Positions 30,959 through 41,794 are shown, counted from the stretch's first letter. The stretch: DNA of 64,000 nt from Ceratopteris richardii (GCA_020310875.1 CM035428.1:109583245-109647244); one strand, 5' to 3'. The notes: generated by a model from the sequence alone, not told the origin. A program made the numbers and translations.

Positions 30959-33511
30959 CTATCCTGAAATAGAAGAAGGATGTGCCGAATGCTTGGCCTT
31001 GTAATGTGGCCCTATCATGCATACTTTGGGTCTCGAAGGCTCCATATGTGTGCAATTGGAAGTCGTTGGTTGATGCATGCTGTTTATTTTGTCTTTAGGT
31101 ATCCAAATCTGCTTCACTTTGCTGTGCCTTGTTGTACGTTGCCTAATTCCGATGAATGTGGCTGCTTTCTTGTTGCATGTCTTCTCTGTCAGATTTGTAA
31201 ATCTCGGAATGGCCCTGGTTGCCATTACAGACTCCTTCTTTCTCCAGTAACTCTTTTTTTGTGGCTGTTTTGCCTCTGGACCATATTGGTTCTTCTTGTG
31301 CTGAGGATCATCATTTCGGTTTGGTTTCTTTGTAGCGCATGACTTAGGAATCCAAATTTGCGAACGATCCTGTTGAGCGGCTACTACTTTCTTTGGGATC
31401 CATATTGTAGCAATTCGTCGATGACTTCGTTGTTCTGACTGAATTGTTTTTCTATGTGATTTGTTGTTATGATGTCGGTTGTGCTTCTGTCGTCGAAGAT
31501 ACTCCTCCACTTGATCTTTCTTTATCCACGCTTGGTTAGAGTATGGAATAGGGTATATTTTAATAGGTATAGATTTTGAATTACTCAGAGGATTAGTCTC
31601 TCTTTGGCATAGTGCTTTACCGAGGTCAACTTCAGCTTGATTGACACTCTCGTGACTTGCTAGACTAGAAGATTGTGTGCAAGCAGAATTCAATGTGTCC
31701 GCACATACAGTACTCGATGAAGGTGTTTCTATAGTGCTAGTGATCATACATTCAGGATTTTGTTCTTTAGAATGAACTTTTTTCTCCATGCTCACAGATT
31801 TGATTGGTCGTTCGTCTAGCAGACTGAAGACTTCACGATGTCCTATCCTGGCTGAGATGTATCCTAAAGCCAATTGAATGGTCACCTCATATTCGTAAAT
31901 CCAGTCTTGACCTAACACTACCTCTTCAAGTAAATCCTTATCATGACACACTAATAGCCTTTGTTCCATAGTGTTGTTGCCAAGATTTAAAGGTAAGGTG
32001 ATCTCACCTATGCATTGAGTAATCGTTCCTCCTATTCCTATCAACTGTGCCATCGATGGGCGTACTGCCTCCTTGAGTTTTTGGGTCAAAGAAAGCTTGA
32101 TGCAGCTTACAGCTGCTCCTGTGTCAATGAGAGCATCCACCAAGTGGTACTCCGTTTTTCCTGCTCCCAAATTTAAATATGGTTGCGTTCTCTGGGATCC
32201 TAGGTTTTGAGTGGCTCTAAAATTAGCCATTGGGATGAGTTCTTCTCCTAGTCGATATCTCTCATCTCGCTCTCTCATCCACTCTTTCCGTTTCTTTATT
32301 CTTTCCAATGCTTCCTGTCTCGCTTCTTCTCGTATCCTTTCCTCCTCTATGCGTCTATTCTTACCTTTGATTAATCGAGACATTGTTTCTTCGGTTAATG
32401 GTTCTAGATATTTTTTCACTCTACATCCACTGATGTAGTTTGGTAACACGTCTCCATCTAAGGTTGCTAAGCTAATGGCTCCACTTGTAGATATGTGATT
32501 AATAATTAATGGACCATATCCTCTCTTCTGCAACTTCTTAGCGTGTTGTTTCAAGGTGTATACCAAAACTAAATCTCCTTCCTTCAAATTTTTGTCCTTA
32601 ATGTGCACGTCAAAGTAGGCTTTCTGTCGTCTTTTAGCAGCATAAATGCCTGCTACTGCTTGTAACCTAGTTTCGTGAAGCTTTTCTATTTGATCCAATT
32701 GAGCTGATCGTTCATGTCCTGTCCACTCGTAAGTAGTTGCTACTTTCAGAGTGGGAATTAAGAAATCAATTGGCAAAATAGCATTTTGTCCATACACTAA
32801 GTTAAAAGGAGTAGTGCCTATGGCGGTTTTATAGGCTACTCGAAATGCCCATAAAGCATGATGTAACTGCTTATCCCAATCTGATCTACCATTGTTAACA
32901 ATTTTGGTGAGAACTGTACACAAGGTTTTATTCGAACTTTCGGCTTGTCCATTGGCTTGTGGGTGATAAGGAGCTGATTTCTTATGAATTACCAAGAATT
33001 CATTCAATAAAGCTTTTATAACTTCATTAACAAAGTGCGTACCTCTATCACTCACAATTTCTATTGGTAGTCCAAATCTAGTGAAAATGTTCTCAAAGAG
33101 AAACTTGGCCGTGGTTCTTGCGTCATTTTTCTTGGTTGCTTTTGCTTCAACCCATTTGGTCAGATAGTCTGTGGCTACAATTATATATTCGTCATGGGAT
33201 CCTTTTGCTGGTGGGCTAATAGGTCCTATGAAGTCTATTCCCCATTTTGTGAAAGCTCTAGCACTCATCATGGGTCTAAGTGGCATCTCATCTCTTCTAA
33301 TTGGATATTTCGTTCGTTGACAAGTATCACACCGTTGCACATATGTTATGGCATCTTGGTGTAGAGTTGGCCACCACATTCCAGCAAAGAGGATCATTTT
33401 TGCTGTTTTATCTACAGAGAAGTGTCCTCCTGCAGCTCTCGTATGAGCCATCTCTAAAACAGAAAGATATTCGTCTTCGTGGATGCACATTCGTAATTGG
33501 TTATCTTTCCC
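30959..33511 (-). pseudogene. Element A integrase followed by a second aspartic protease and basic tail
   Basis: From MCIHEDEYLSVLEMAH the frame gives an H2C2 zinc finger (H-X6-H ... CDTC, 33300-33450) and the integrase core with catalytic Asp in WGIDFIGP, Asp in VSDRGTHF and Glu in QANGQAESSNK. A chromo-less C-terminus (LVLVYTLKQHAKKLQKRGYG) and an Arg/Glu-rich helix follow. Then comes a complete retropepsin-like domain: HLVDALIDTGAAVSCIKLSL with DTGA at 32114-32125, LIGIGGTITQCIGEITLPL, and VVLGQDWIYEYEV near 31890-31920. The last ~200 residues are rich in Lys, Arg, His and Gln and contain three IWIPK motifs (near 31100, 31350 and 31400). One TGA at 33512 separates this ORF from upstream pol in the same frame. 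A protease after integrase is not the usual gypsy order. Confidence 0.9.
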
Positions 33512-34591
33512 TCATTTAAAAAGTTGTTTTCCTATAATGGCATAATCCTTACTTTGTTCTTCAAGTGCACGTTTCCTTGTTGAAGTAGCTCCTTCGGGGT
33601 ATTCTTGAGTTTTCAAAAACTTTACCAGTGGCATGCTCCATCTTGGTGCCATTGTAGAATAGCATAAGGTAGAGTTCTCATCTGGGATTTGTTCTTGACA
33701 GGTCTGACAGGTTGACACATAGTTATGTGCATCTCTTTGCATGGTTGGCCAATATATGCCAAATCTCTTGAGTGTTTGCCACGTTCCATTTGCATTCAAA
33801 TGAGTTTTCCATTGGTTTACATGTGCTTTCTGAAGCCACATTTCTTGTTCCTCTTCTTCCACGCATCTCATTAATAATCCACTTGAATCCTGGTGATACA
33901 AACTTCCTGCAATGATGTGAAGGTTTTTAGTTTTCCAGAGGTCTTGGGTTTGGTTTGGTGTGATCCCATCTTTCGGTCCATGTGTAAGTATAGGGATCAA
34001 CTTTTCTGCCCATTGAGGACATACTTCCAGGTTAAAAAGGTACATATCTGGCAGATCATCTGGTACTCCTATGGGAGGTTCTCCATGGGTCATTCTTGAT
34101 AAGTGGTCTGCTCTTATGTGGGTATTTCCTTTCTTGACTACTACCTCAAAATCAAATTCCATTAGCAATAAAAACCATCGTACTAGTCGTCCTGTATTAC
34201 AAGGCTTGTTGACTAGGTACAGTAGGGCTTGATGATCAATGAAGAATTTGAATTTGTTTGCCAGCAGGTAATGTCTGAACTTTTTGACTGCGTACACCAT
34301 CCCTAGGCCTTCTCTCTCCGTGGTGGTATAATTGTGTTCTGCTTGATTTAATTGTCTACTAGCATAGGCTATAGGGTGGTCTAATTTTCCTGTGTCAGCA
34401 GGTTGAGCTAAGATGCAACCAATGGCAAACTTGGAAGCATCCACATGAATGTGAAATGGCTTATTCCAGTTAGGGACTCGAAGGATTGGTGCTGAACTCA
34501 ATCGATTCTTTAACTCATTAAAAGCTGTTTCACATTCTTTGGTCCAATTAAATAGAGTCAATAATGCATAAAGAGGTCTAGCAATTATGGC
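33512..34591 (-). pseudogene. Element A RNase H and extra H2C2 zinc finger
   Basis: The frame continues RT and contains Ty3-type RNase H: FHIHVDASKFAIGCILAQ (catalytic Asp), HNYTTTEREGLGMVYAVKKF (catalytic Glu), FIDHQALLYLV (Asp), and GNTHIRADHLSRM. After a tether comes a zinc-binding module: GSLYHQDSSGLLMRC, AHVNQWKTHLNANGTWQTLK, GIYWPTMQRDAHNYV, CQTCQ (33690-33870). This is the layout of the H2C2 finger that normally begins integrase. A second such finger starts the next ORF, so the module is duplicated. The preceding TAA at 34592 and the final TGA at 33512 are both single in-frame stops. Confidence 0.88.
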
Positions 34592-35818
34592 TTACATATG
34601 TATGAATCTTCGATAGTATCCACAATGTCCCATAAATGCTTGAACTTCCTTAGCCGTCTTAGGTCTTGGTAAATCCAGAATTACTTTGATTTTGTCTTCA
34701 TCTGTTGAAATCCCATTCTTAGAGACAATATGTCCTAAGATTTTTCCTTGTCGAACCATGAAGACACATTTTTCAGGATTGAGGCATACTCGATATTGTC
34801 GACATTTGGCAAAGATTTTTTCTAGTTCAGGGATATGCTCTGATCGTATAGCTGAATAAGTACAAAGGTCATCCACGTAGACCTCCATACTTTTTCTTAG
34901 AAATTCCTTGAATACATGACACATCAATCTTTGGAAGGTAGCTGGGGCATTAGTCAAACCAAAAGGCATGACTCTAAAGGCGTATACTCCCCATTCAGTT
35001 GCGAACGCTGTTTTATGTTGGTCCTCAGGAGCAATGGCTACCTGATTATACCCTGAAAAGCCATTCAGAAAGCTATAGACTTCCTTCCCTGCTACCCTTT
35101 CCAAGAGATGATCTGTGATTGGTAAAGGATAACTATCCCTTATGGTCGCGGCATTTACTTTCTTCAAATTGATGCACACTCTTAACTTTCCATTCTTTTT
35201 CGGTACAACCACCAAAGGTGACACCCATTCCGTGTGCTCAATTTCGTAGATGAATCCAGCATCTAATAACTTGTCTATTTCTTCCTTTATTTTGGCTGAA
35301 TACACATCATTGTAAGTATATGGTCTTTGTTTAGAAGGTTTGGCTTCGGATGTCATGGGGATTCTATGTGCACATATAGATGGATCTACTCCCTTCAAGT
35401 CCTTATAGGTCCAAGCAAAGACATCCCGATATTCTCTTATGAGACGAATTAACTCTTGTTCTTCCTCTAATGAGACATCATGTCCAATGAAGGTACATCG
35501 TTCCTCTCCTTCTTCTACAGTTACAACTATCTTCTTGGTTTGTTCCTTATTATCATATGCTATTCCAGGCTGTGCTTCTCTTTTTGGCATTTGAATAGCA
35601 ATTTTTCTCTCCTCCACTTCATATTTTTTAAAGTGAGCTGGTACCTCAAATTGGTCTTGGGGTTTATTTTCTTCATCTTCTGATTCTCTTTCAAATTCTA
35701 ATTCCCCCTTCTGTGTGAGTTCCTGGTGTTTCTCTTTGACTGTGATATCTATGTTGGTGGTACTATTCCCTAGATCCATTGGTTCGGGCTCCATTTCAAT
35801 GCTCTCGTAGTCCTCCTT
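34592..35818 (-). pseudogene. Element A reverse transcriptase
   Basis: Ty3/gypsy RT in order: YSAKIKEEIDKLLDAGFIYE, WVSPLVVVPKKNGKLRVCIN, RDSYPLPITDHLLERVAGKE, FLNGFSGYNQVAIAPEDQHK (the usual FLDGFSGYNQ reads FLNG, so the first catalytic Asp appears changed to Asn), TAFATEWGVYAFRVMPFGL, NAPATFQRLMCHVFKEFL, the active site VYVDDLCTY (34865-34885), EKCVFMVRQGKILGHIVS, and FMGHCGYYRRFIH. It copies genomic RNA to cDNA. It is in the same frame as the protease ORF, separated only by TAG at 35819, and is followed in frame after TAA at 34592 by RNase H. Confidence 0.92.
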
Positions 35819-37378
35819 CTAGTCTTTCTCGATCACTTCTCCTTCTTCAGCCTCCTGAAGGACTACCACATACAGGCTAACATCATAACCCTCCTCATCG
35901 ATACATTCGTTCATGGTCACTACTTCTTCGTTTACACAAACATCGAGGGTCGCTAAAATTTCCATCCAACCGTGAGGTTCAAATTCTTCATCCGGAAATA
36001 CTTGTGGCATATAAGCTGGATCTTGTACAGACCTCGCTATTCCTTGTTTTTGCTGCCAACCTTTTCTTCTCTCCTCTTCCTTCTTTGCAGCTTGGCATAT
36101 CCATAGATGAGTGTCCTCGTTCATCCAGGATTGATCACTAGAACCTACACTATGAATCAATTGATCGTCTTCCTCCTTATGAATTTGATTCCATTGTAGA
36201 GGTGGAACATCTTGATAAGTGTATGTATGTAGGTTTATTCTAGTGGTGGTTCCTGCGTGTTGTAGGTATACCGCGTCTTTTCCCCAGTCTTGTACGACCT
36301 TTAACTGTCTCATGAAAGGCCTTCCCAAGATCATTTCATAATTGCTTGGCCTTTCGAAGTGACATATTGCTAAAGTGTGTTCGAATTCCACTCCACACGT
36401 AGTGAAGACTACTCGCTCCAACAATCCTAAGGGTCTTTCCGTATGTCCATCTGCCATTTGTATTTTCATGCGTGTTGGTCTTAATGTTGGTTTTCCCCAT
36501 TTCTCCCAAATTTCTTTGGTAGCAATACCAACACCAGCTCCTGAATCTAGGATGGCTTTGGTAGTGTAACCCCTGTAAGTAATTGGAAGGCAGGTATTTC
36601 CTTCATCTCCCTCACTAAAGTCTCCTACTTTATCCACTGGAATTCTCACTGTGTTTACTTCGTCTGCTATCTCTTTCTTTTCCACCTTGACTTCCCATTG
36701 ATTGATTAATTTCTCTTTCAAATGTGGTTTTACCTTCAACAGTTCTTCGAATGTTAGGGTACATGGGATTTTTACCTCTCTAAGGCGTTGTATGATCTCA
36801 GATGTTTGGACTGATGGGTTCGTTTCTCGTTTCCTCATTGAGGGAATGCGATACAATTCTGAATTGTGTTCGTACTCCCCGGTGTAATTGGGCAGTTCCT
36901 TTACATCTTCCTCTCCTTGGTCACTTGCATCCATTGGAAAAATTTCTTCTGAATTTAGTTCAGGTATTGAACCCTCTATTTCGTTTTCTGCTTCTAATTC
37001 TTCAAAGGGTGGTTCCATTCCTTCCACCTTCTTCCATTTGTCCTCTTGAACTCGTGCCCATAGATCCTTAGTCCATTCTCCTTCTACTTCAGGAACTATG
37101 GATCCTTCCCTTCTCTCAACACCACATTCGTCATTCTGTGTTCTATTTACTTCAGGCTTTTCCTGAATGTTTACACACTCTTGGAATTCTCCTTCAGAAA
37201 TTCGGGTATTGGGTAAAGGCGATGCAGGTTTTTCTAAAGTCTGTTGTGCAACTTCTATCAATTTCTTGCAAATCTCTAGTCTTTCTTTTTCTAAGTCGCC
37301 TCTTGGATATTCTCTCTCGTGTTGTTCTATGGTAGGTCCTGTCGTGCCTTGTATGCCTGAATCCACATGGCTAATTCT
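35819..37378 (-). pseudogene. Element A first aspartic protease region
   Basis: The open frame begins after a TGA at 37379-37381 with no ATG, overlapping the gag end in the -1 frame. After ~200 acidic residues and CTLTFEELLKVKPHLKEKL comes the retropepsin domain: LPITYRGYTTKAILDSGAGV with DSG at about 36540, RPTRMKIQMADGHTERPLGL, YEMILGRPFMRQL, VVQDWGKDAVYLQ. This is the normal gypsy protease position between gag and RT. No classical XXXYYYZ slippery heptamer is visible in the overlap, so either a one-base indel has occurred or an unusual frameshift is used. Relatives are present in C and G. Confidence 0.9.
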
Positions 37379-40266
37379 TCAGGCATAGGATCTGCTAACA
37401 CTAATCCTACCTCCTCTTTTTTATACTGTTCATTTTTGTTTCCTTCTTCCCTCTTCTGTTCCTCTTTTGGTTTGTGTTCGTTTTCCTCCTTTTCCTTCTT
37501 CTGTAGTAATTTCTTTTCTTTTATCCTATCTCTCCGGTTTTTCCATCTCTGGGACCTTTTACTTGCAATACTCTTCTCCGGCTCTTCTGAGTCTTCAACT
37601 CTCTGTGGTGTAGGTGTATTCCTCTCTAGGTCACTATGATTGTGTTCTTTTGGTTTTTCAGGGTTCTCTCTAGCTTTGGCTCTCGTTATTGCTTTCAATG
37701 GTACTGTGTACTCTTTATCACTCCTTGATGATTCAATTACTTCTATTACATTGATTTGTACGTTAGATGTAACCTTGTTGGGATTCTTGGGGCAGTCTCT
37801 GAAAAGATGTTCCTTACCACAATCACTACAGTAGCCTTCCCAGACTCGTTGTGGTGGTGGTGGGTTTGGCACTGTGCATTCCCTGATATAATGATCACCT
37901 CCACATCTATAACATGGTCCTCTGGGTACAGGCGGTCTGTTCATGGGTCGGGGTGGTATGGTTGCTCTAGGAGCTGTGTACATTAATGACACATAATCCT
38001 GCTCATAACCGTATGAACTATCTGATACTTCCATGCCATAGGCATATGGTTCATACAGTTGTCCATATTCCATCATTGAGCTTTCATAATTAGGGTATGT
38101 CCCTTGACTAGGGTCATAAAACGAGTCATATGGTTCATTACTAGTCAAAGGTGTGGCTGGGACTATTGCTCTCTCTAGGTTTTCTTCAGGTTGAGCAATC
38201 TTGACTGGGACAACGTTCTGAGGATGGGGCGGTTGTCCTAGTACCGGCTGTGGTTGGGTGTATCCCTGATAAGCATATGGTCGTGGTGCTGGTGCCTGCG
38301 GCTGATAAGAGGGATACCTAAAGGCTTCACCTCCCTGATCTCTCTGAGGGTATCCATAGGGTCTCATGTATGGCTCTGCTGGTCTAGCTTGCCTATTGTA
38401 GGGGCAATTTTCCGTACTGTGATTGGTATATTTTTGTTCCACACTGCAATATTGTAGAGGTCCTGGGACAGTGGGTCTATTATAAACATAAGCAGGTGGT
38501 GGAACTACTCCCCTAGTACACAAGTGAGAAGGATGATCACCTCCGCACTGCATACATCTTCTGAGCATGGGTACTCTTATAGGGTTATTAGGGTAGTTCC
38601 TCTGTCCTTGAACGTTCAACTTCTTTGCTAACAAATCGGCTATTTCCTGTACATTGTTTTTAGGAATTGATGAGTTACTGGCCAAATCTTCACTTTTCAA
38701 GCTTCCTTGAGGTATTTTCAGGTCCTCTGCTAGGTTGTCTTCTAGGTCTATGCATTCCTTCATGCATTCTTGCAAAGTCTGAACCCTTTTTACATACACC
38801 AATGATCTCAAGGATCCGTTCAACAATCCTTCCAAAAATAATGACACCATTTTATTTTGTGTAGGTCTCTCTTCTACTGGGCATCTGTCTACATATTGCT
38901 TGAATCTTCTTGCAGCCAATCTCACTGATTCGGTAGGGACTTGCTTGAAGCTATGGATCAATGATGAAGAATTGTTTTTAATTCTTGATTTAGTAAATTC
39001 CTCAATCATTTCTTGGTATACCTGCTCCATGTTTTGAAAGGTATTAGGGTCCAATGGTTGAAACCATGCTAACGCTGTGTCTGACAACGTAAGACCAAAG
39101 GACTCATATTGAATCAAAAAGTCTTCTACCTGTTCGGCTCTGATTACTTGTTTAAATTCAGCTATATGATTGTAAGGTTCACTAGAGCCATCATAGTGAT
39201 TTCTCATGCATTTGGCAACTTGGATTGGCCTTAGTCGTCTTCTTGCTTCGGGTGGTCTAGGCATTACTGGGAAAATTGGTCTTCCTATTGGTATGCCTCG
39301 TCCTCTTACTACCGGCGGTCTGACTGGAGCATGAATTCCATGTCTTGGGTCAATAGTTGGCTGAGGTCGGTAATTAGGGTTATTTGCAGGCATTGCGAAC
39401 TGCACCGGTGGTCTGACTGGGATTTGAGTTTGTTGTGTTTGTTGTGTTTGGCCCGACTGTTGATGTGAATCATTATGGGACGTTCCCAGTGGGTTTTTTG
39501 AGGTAGTGGCTTGGTCCCTAGGGGGAAACACTGGGATATTCTGATATTTCAACTCAGCTCTTTCCGCTTCTGTTATGGGCCAATATCTTCTCTGATTTTT
39601 ATCCAGATATGTGATAATGGTGGAAAAATCAGGATCCTGCAACTCATAGATGGTGACTCGATTAGGAGCAGCTTCCCAAATTGAGGAATGTGCTCTAAGG
39701 AGATGCTCCATCCCATTGATCAAATATACATCCATTAAGGTGTCATCTTGGGGAATCAGATCTCCTCTCCATACCCTCGCAATCATAGATCTCCCTCTAG
39801 GTGTAGTTACTTGCTCTTCATTCCCTCCTCCATTTAAGTTTGAAGCATTATTTTCTTCACCAATTTCATTAATGTTTTCTGGGTGTTCTGTGACCACATA
39901 TTGGATATCTCTTTTGTCCATGTAAAGTCCTCCTACGTACTTGACTACTGGTCTAGGCACTATGTAAGCCTCTAATGCTTTCTTTAACCTGGCCACTGAT
40001 CTGTTTAGACCATCCAAATAAATAGGGACCTCATTTTGGTTGGTGTTCACATACTCCAAGGAGGTCATGTACTCTCCCTCAATGATTGACATCATGCCAA
40101 TCATGGGTACTGTGTTCTGCATATCCTCTGAAGCCATGGGAATTTCTTCCTCTGACTCACTGGAGGTCTCAGAATAATGTGAACGGTTACTTGGCTCTGC
40201 TACACTACCTACAGAAGAGATTACACTTCTTCGGCTTCCTAGGGTTCTTCCGGATCTCAGGTTCAT
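37327..40266 (-). CDS. Element A gag polyprotein (open, 979 codons)
   Basis: Long for a gypsy gag. It starts at ATG 40266 with MNLRSGRTLGSRR (the MNLRSG start is shared with B). An N-terminal domain includes RPVVKYVGGLYMDKRDIQYVV. A retrotransposon gag/capsid domain lies at about residues 340-480 (RNHYDGSSEPYNHIAEFKQV, SFGLTLSDTALAWFQPLD, NSSSLIHSFKQVPTESVRLA, RRFKQYVDRCP). Then come cysteine motifs CMQCGGDHPSHLC, YCSVEQKYTNHSTENC, CYRCGGDHYIREC and CSDCGKEHLFRDC (37790-38580). The true knuckles have CX2CX3HX4C spacing. A Pro/Tyr-rich segment separates them, and a Lys/Glu-rich tail ends the protein. No stop or frameshift interrupts it. Gag assembles particles and binds element RNA. Confidence 0.93.
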   Translation of the reverse strand: MNLRSGRTLGSRRSVISSVGSVAEPSNRSHYSETSSESEEEIPMASEDMQNTVPMIGMMSIIEGEYMTSLEYVNTNQNEVPIYLDGLNRSVARLKKALEAYIVPRPVVKYVGGLYMDKRDIQYVVTEHPENINEIGEENNASNLNGGGNEEQVTTPRGRSMIARVWRGDLIPQDDTLMDVYLINGMEHLLRAHSSIWEAAPNRVTIYELQDPDFSTIITYLDKNQRRYWPITEAERAELKYQNIPVFPPRDQATTSKNPLGTSHNDSHQQSGQTQQTQQTQIPVRPPVQFAMPANNPNYRPQPTIDPRHGIHAPVRPPVVRGRGIPIGRPIFPVMPRPPEARRRLRPIQVAKCMRNHYDGSSEPYNHIAEFKQVIRAEQVEDFLIQYESFGLTLSDTALAWFQPLDPNTFQNMEQVYQEMIEEFTKSRIKNNSSSLIHSFKQVPTESVRLAARRFKQYVDRCPVEERPTQNKMVSLFLEGLLNGSLRSLVYVKRVQTLQECMKECIDLEDNLAEDLKIPQGSLKSEDLASNSSIPKNNVQEIADLLAKKLNVQGQRNYPNNPIRVPMLRRCMQCGGDHPSHLCTRGVVPPPAYVYNRPTVPGPLQYCSVEQKYTNHSTENCPYNRQARPAEPYMRPYGYPQRDQGGEAFRYPSYQPQAPAPRPYAYQGYTQPQPVLGQPPHPQNVVPVKIAQPEENLERAIVPATPLTSNEPYDSFYDPSQGTYPNYESSMMEYGQLYEPYAYGMEVSDSSYGYEQDYVSLMYTAPRATIPPRPMNRPPVPRGPCYRCGGDHYIRECTVPNPPPPQRVWEGYCSDCGKEHLFRDCPKNPNKVTSNVQINVIEVIESSRSDKEYTVPLKAITRAKARENPEKPKEHNHSDLERNTPTPQRVEDSEEPEKSIASKRSQRWKNRRDRIKEKKLLQKKEKEENEHKPKEEQKREEGNKNEQYKKEEVGLVLADPMPEELAMWIQAYKARQDLP

Positions 40267-41794
40267 CCACTTCTAAACTCTGATCAGCCTTTGCTAACTT
40301 TTAGCCTCTGGGATTCTTCACTACAGGTCAAAAATTTCTAGAAGACTTTGGCTAAAAAAAATGACTGAAAAAGAATTTTTTCCCAGATCACGATACTTGT
40401 CTCCAAAATTCCACGATACACGATCTCTTGCCCCAAACGATACACGATATTTCAATTCAAACGATACATGATACTTGTAGCAGACGATACACGATCTCTG
40501 AATTGGAACGATCGACGATACACGATATTTGGTAAGTATCGCGATCTCTGGTAAACGATACACGATACTTAACCCAAACGATACGCGACCAACGATTGCC
40601 GATACTTGACGAAACGATACACGATATGTGGTAAGTATCGCGATCTCTGGTAAACAATACACGATACCTGCGCACAAACGATACGCGATCTCTCACGATA
40701 CTTGACTATCACGATACTTCGGACAAACGATACTTGGCACACGCGATACACGATCTTCGATGAAGAGGATACACGATCGGCAACAAGTATCGCGATCTTT
40801 AGCGAAAACGATATACGATACTTAGACTACCAAACAATACACGATACTTAGGCACAGACGATACTCGATCTCTGGGAGGTATCGCGATCTTTGATCAAAA
40901 CGATACACGATCAACGATACACGATTGATGATCGTTTGGCAAAACGATCTCTGACCAAGTATCGCGATCGGTACACAACGATACACGATCAACGATACAC
41001 GATTGATGATCGTTTGGCAAAACGATCTCGGACCAAGTATCGCGATCGGTATGAAACGATACACGATCGAAGGGAAATATCGCGATACTCGACCACAAGA
41101 GGTCACGATACTTGCTAAGTATCGCGATACTCGACCGCGGGAGTAAAACGATACTTGACCCTTTTGATAAAGTTTAGCTAGATTTTGTTTAGTTTGGTTG
41201 CACCCAAATGTTTCACAAGCTCTTCTACCCACCCCTCACTCTCTGTATCAATCAAATCACCTCTTTTACCCCCTGTAGATCTCAGACGATACCTGACGCA
41301 GATCGTTTCACTCTGAAAGACTTGAGTTATGTAATGAGGTTGATGGAATGATACAAAAGCTTACCTTAGAACTCTATCTCAACCCTCTACTCCTCCTGAC
41401 TAGCTCTACGTAGCTCAGATTGCTCCACACTTCGTCCGCGATCTCTGACTACCGCTCACGATACTCGACAATAGTCCCACGATACTTGCTCAGAAAACAA
41501 ATGACTTGCAAAGTGATACTTTTTGGGTTTTATACTTGGTTTTTTTCTATCTACTGAAAATGAAACAACAAGACAAGAAGTGAAAGCTACTCTAATCTAC
41601 TTCCTCACTCTTCCTACTCTCCTCCTACTACTCACTTCCCTAAACTAACAACTCACTACACACACTCCAAGAATGAGAAGTAGCAAGTGCGGCTGAAAAT
41701 GACTTACCAAAGAAGAGAAAATTTCCACTCCTCCACTTACTTCAATGCAAAAAGCTACTTACCATCACACGAATGCCTCGGTTTGATTCGTCAC
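40267..41794 (-). other. Element A untranslated leader
   Basis: 1.5 kb between primer-binding site and gag ATG, without credible coding sequence. Most of it is the CGATAC / TATCGCGATA array (40385-41160), with scattered copies to 41490. The remainder (41520-41790) is unstructured. Confidence 0.75.
40385..41490 (-). repeat. CGATACACGATA / TATCGCGAT palindrome array in element A leader
   Basis: Dense copies of AACGATACACGATC-type units and AAGTATCGCGATCT units, often arranged so that a CGATAC arm faces a GTATCG arm within 20-60 bp. Two longer sub-repeats recur: TGGTAAGTATCGCGATCTCT (near 40528 and 40628) and a ~75-bp block with ACGATCAACGATACACGATT (near 40908 and 40984). One further copy (cgaaacgatacttgg) lies inside both LTRs (25887, 42052). 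Confidence 0.9.

Noticed and set aside
40321-41232. Minus-strand ORFs with YRVSF/RDRDTY repeats in the A leader
   Set aside because: They are translations of the CGATAC palindrome array; no start context, several frames open at once.
40385-41490. CRISPR-like array in the A leader (and at 14470-15015, 47250-47690)
   Set aside because: Plant nuclear context, irregular units, no unique spacers of constant length, no cas genes; they are leader repeats of retrotransposons.
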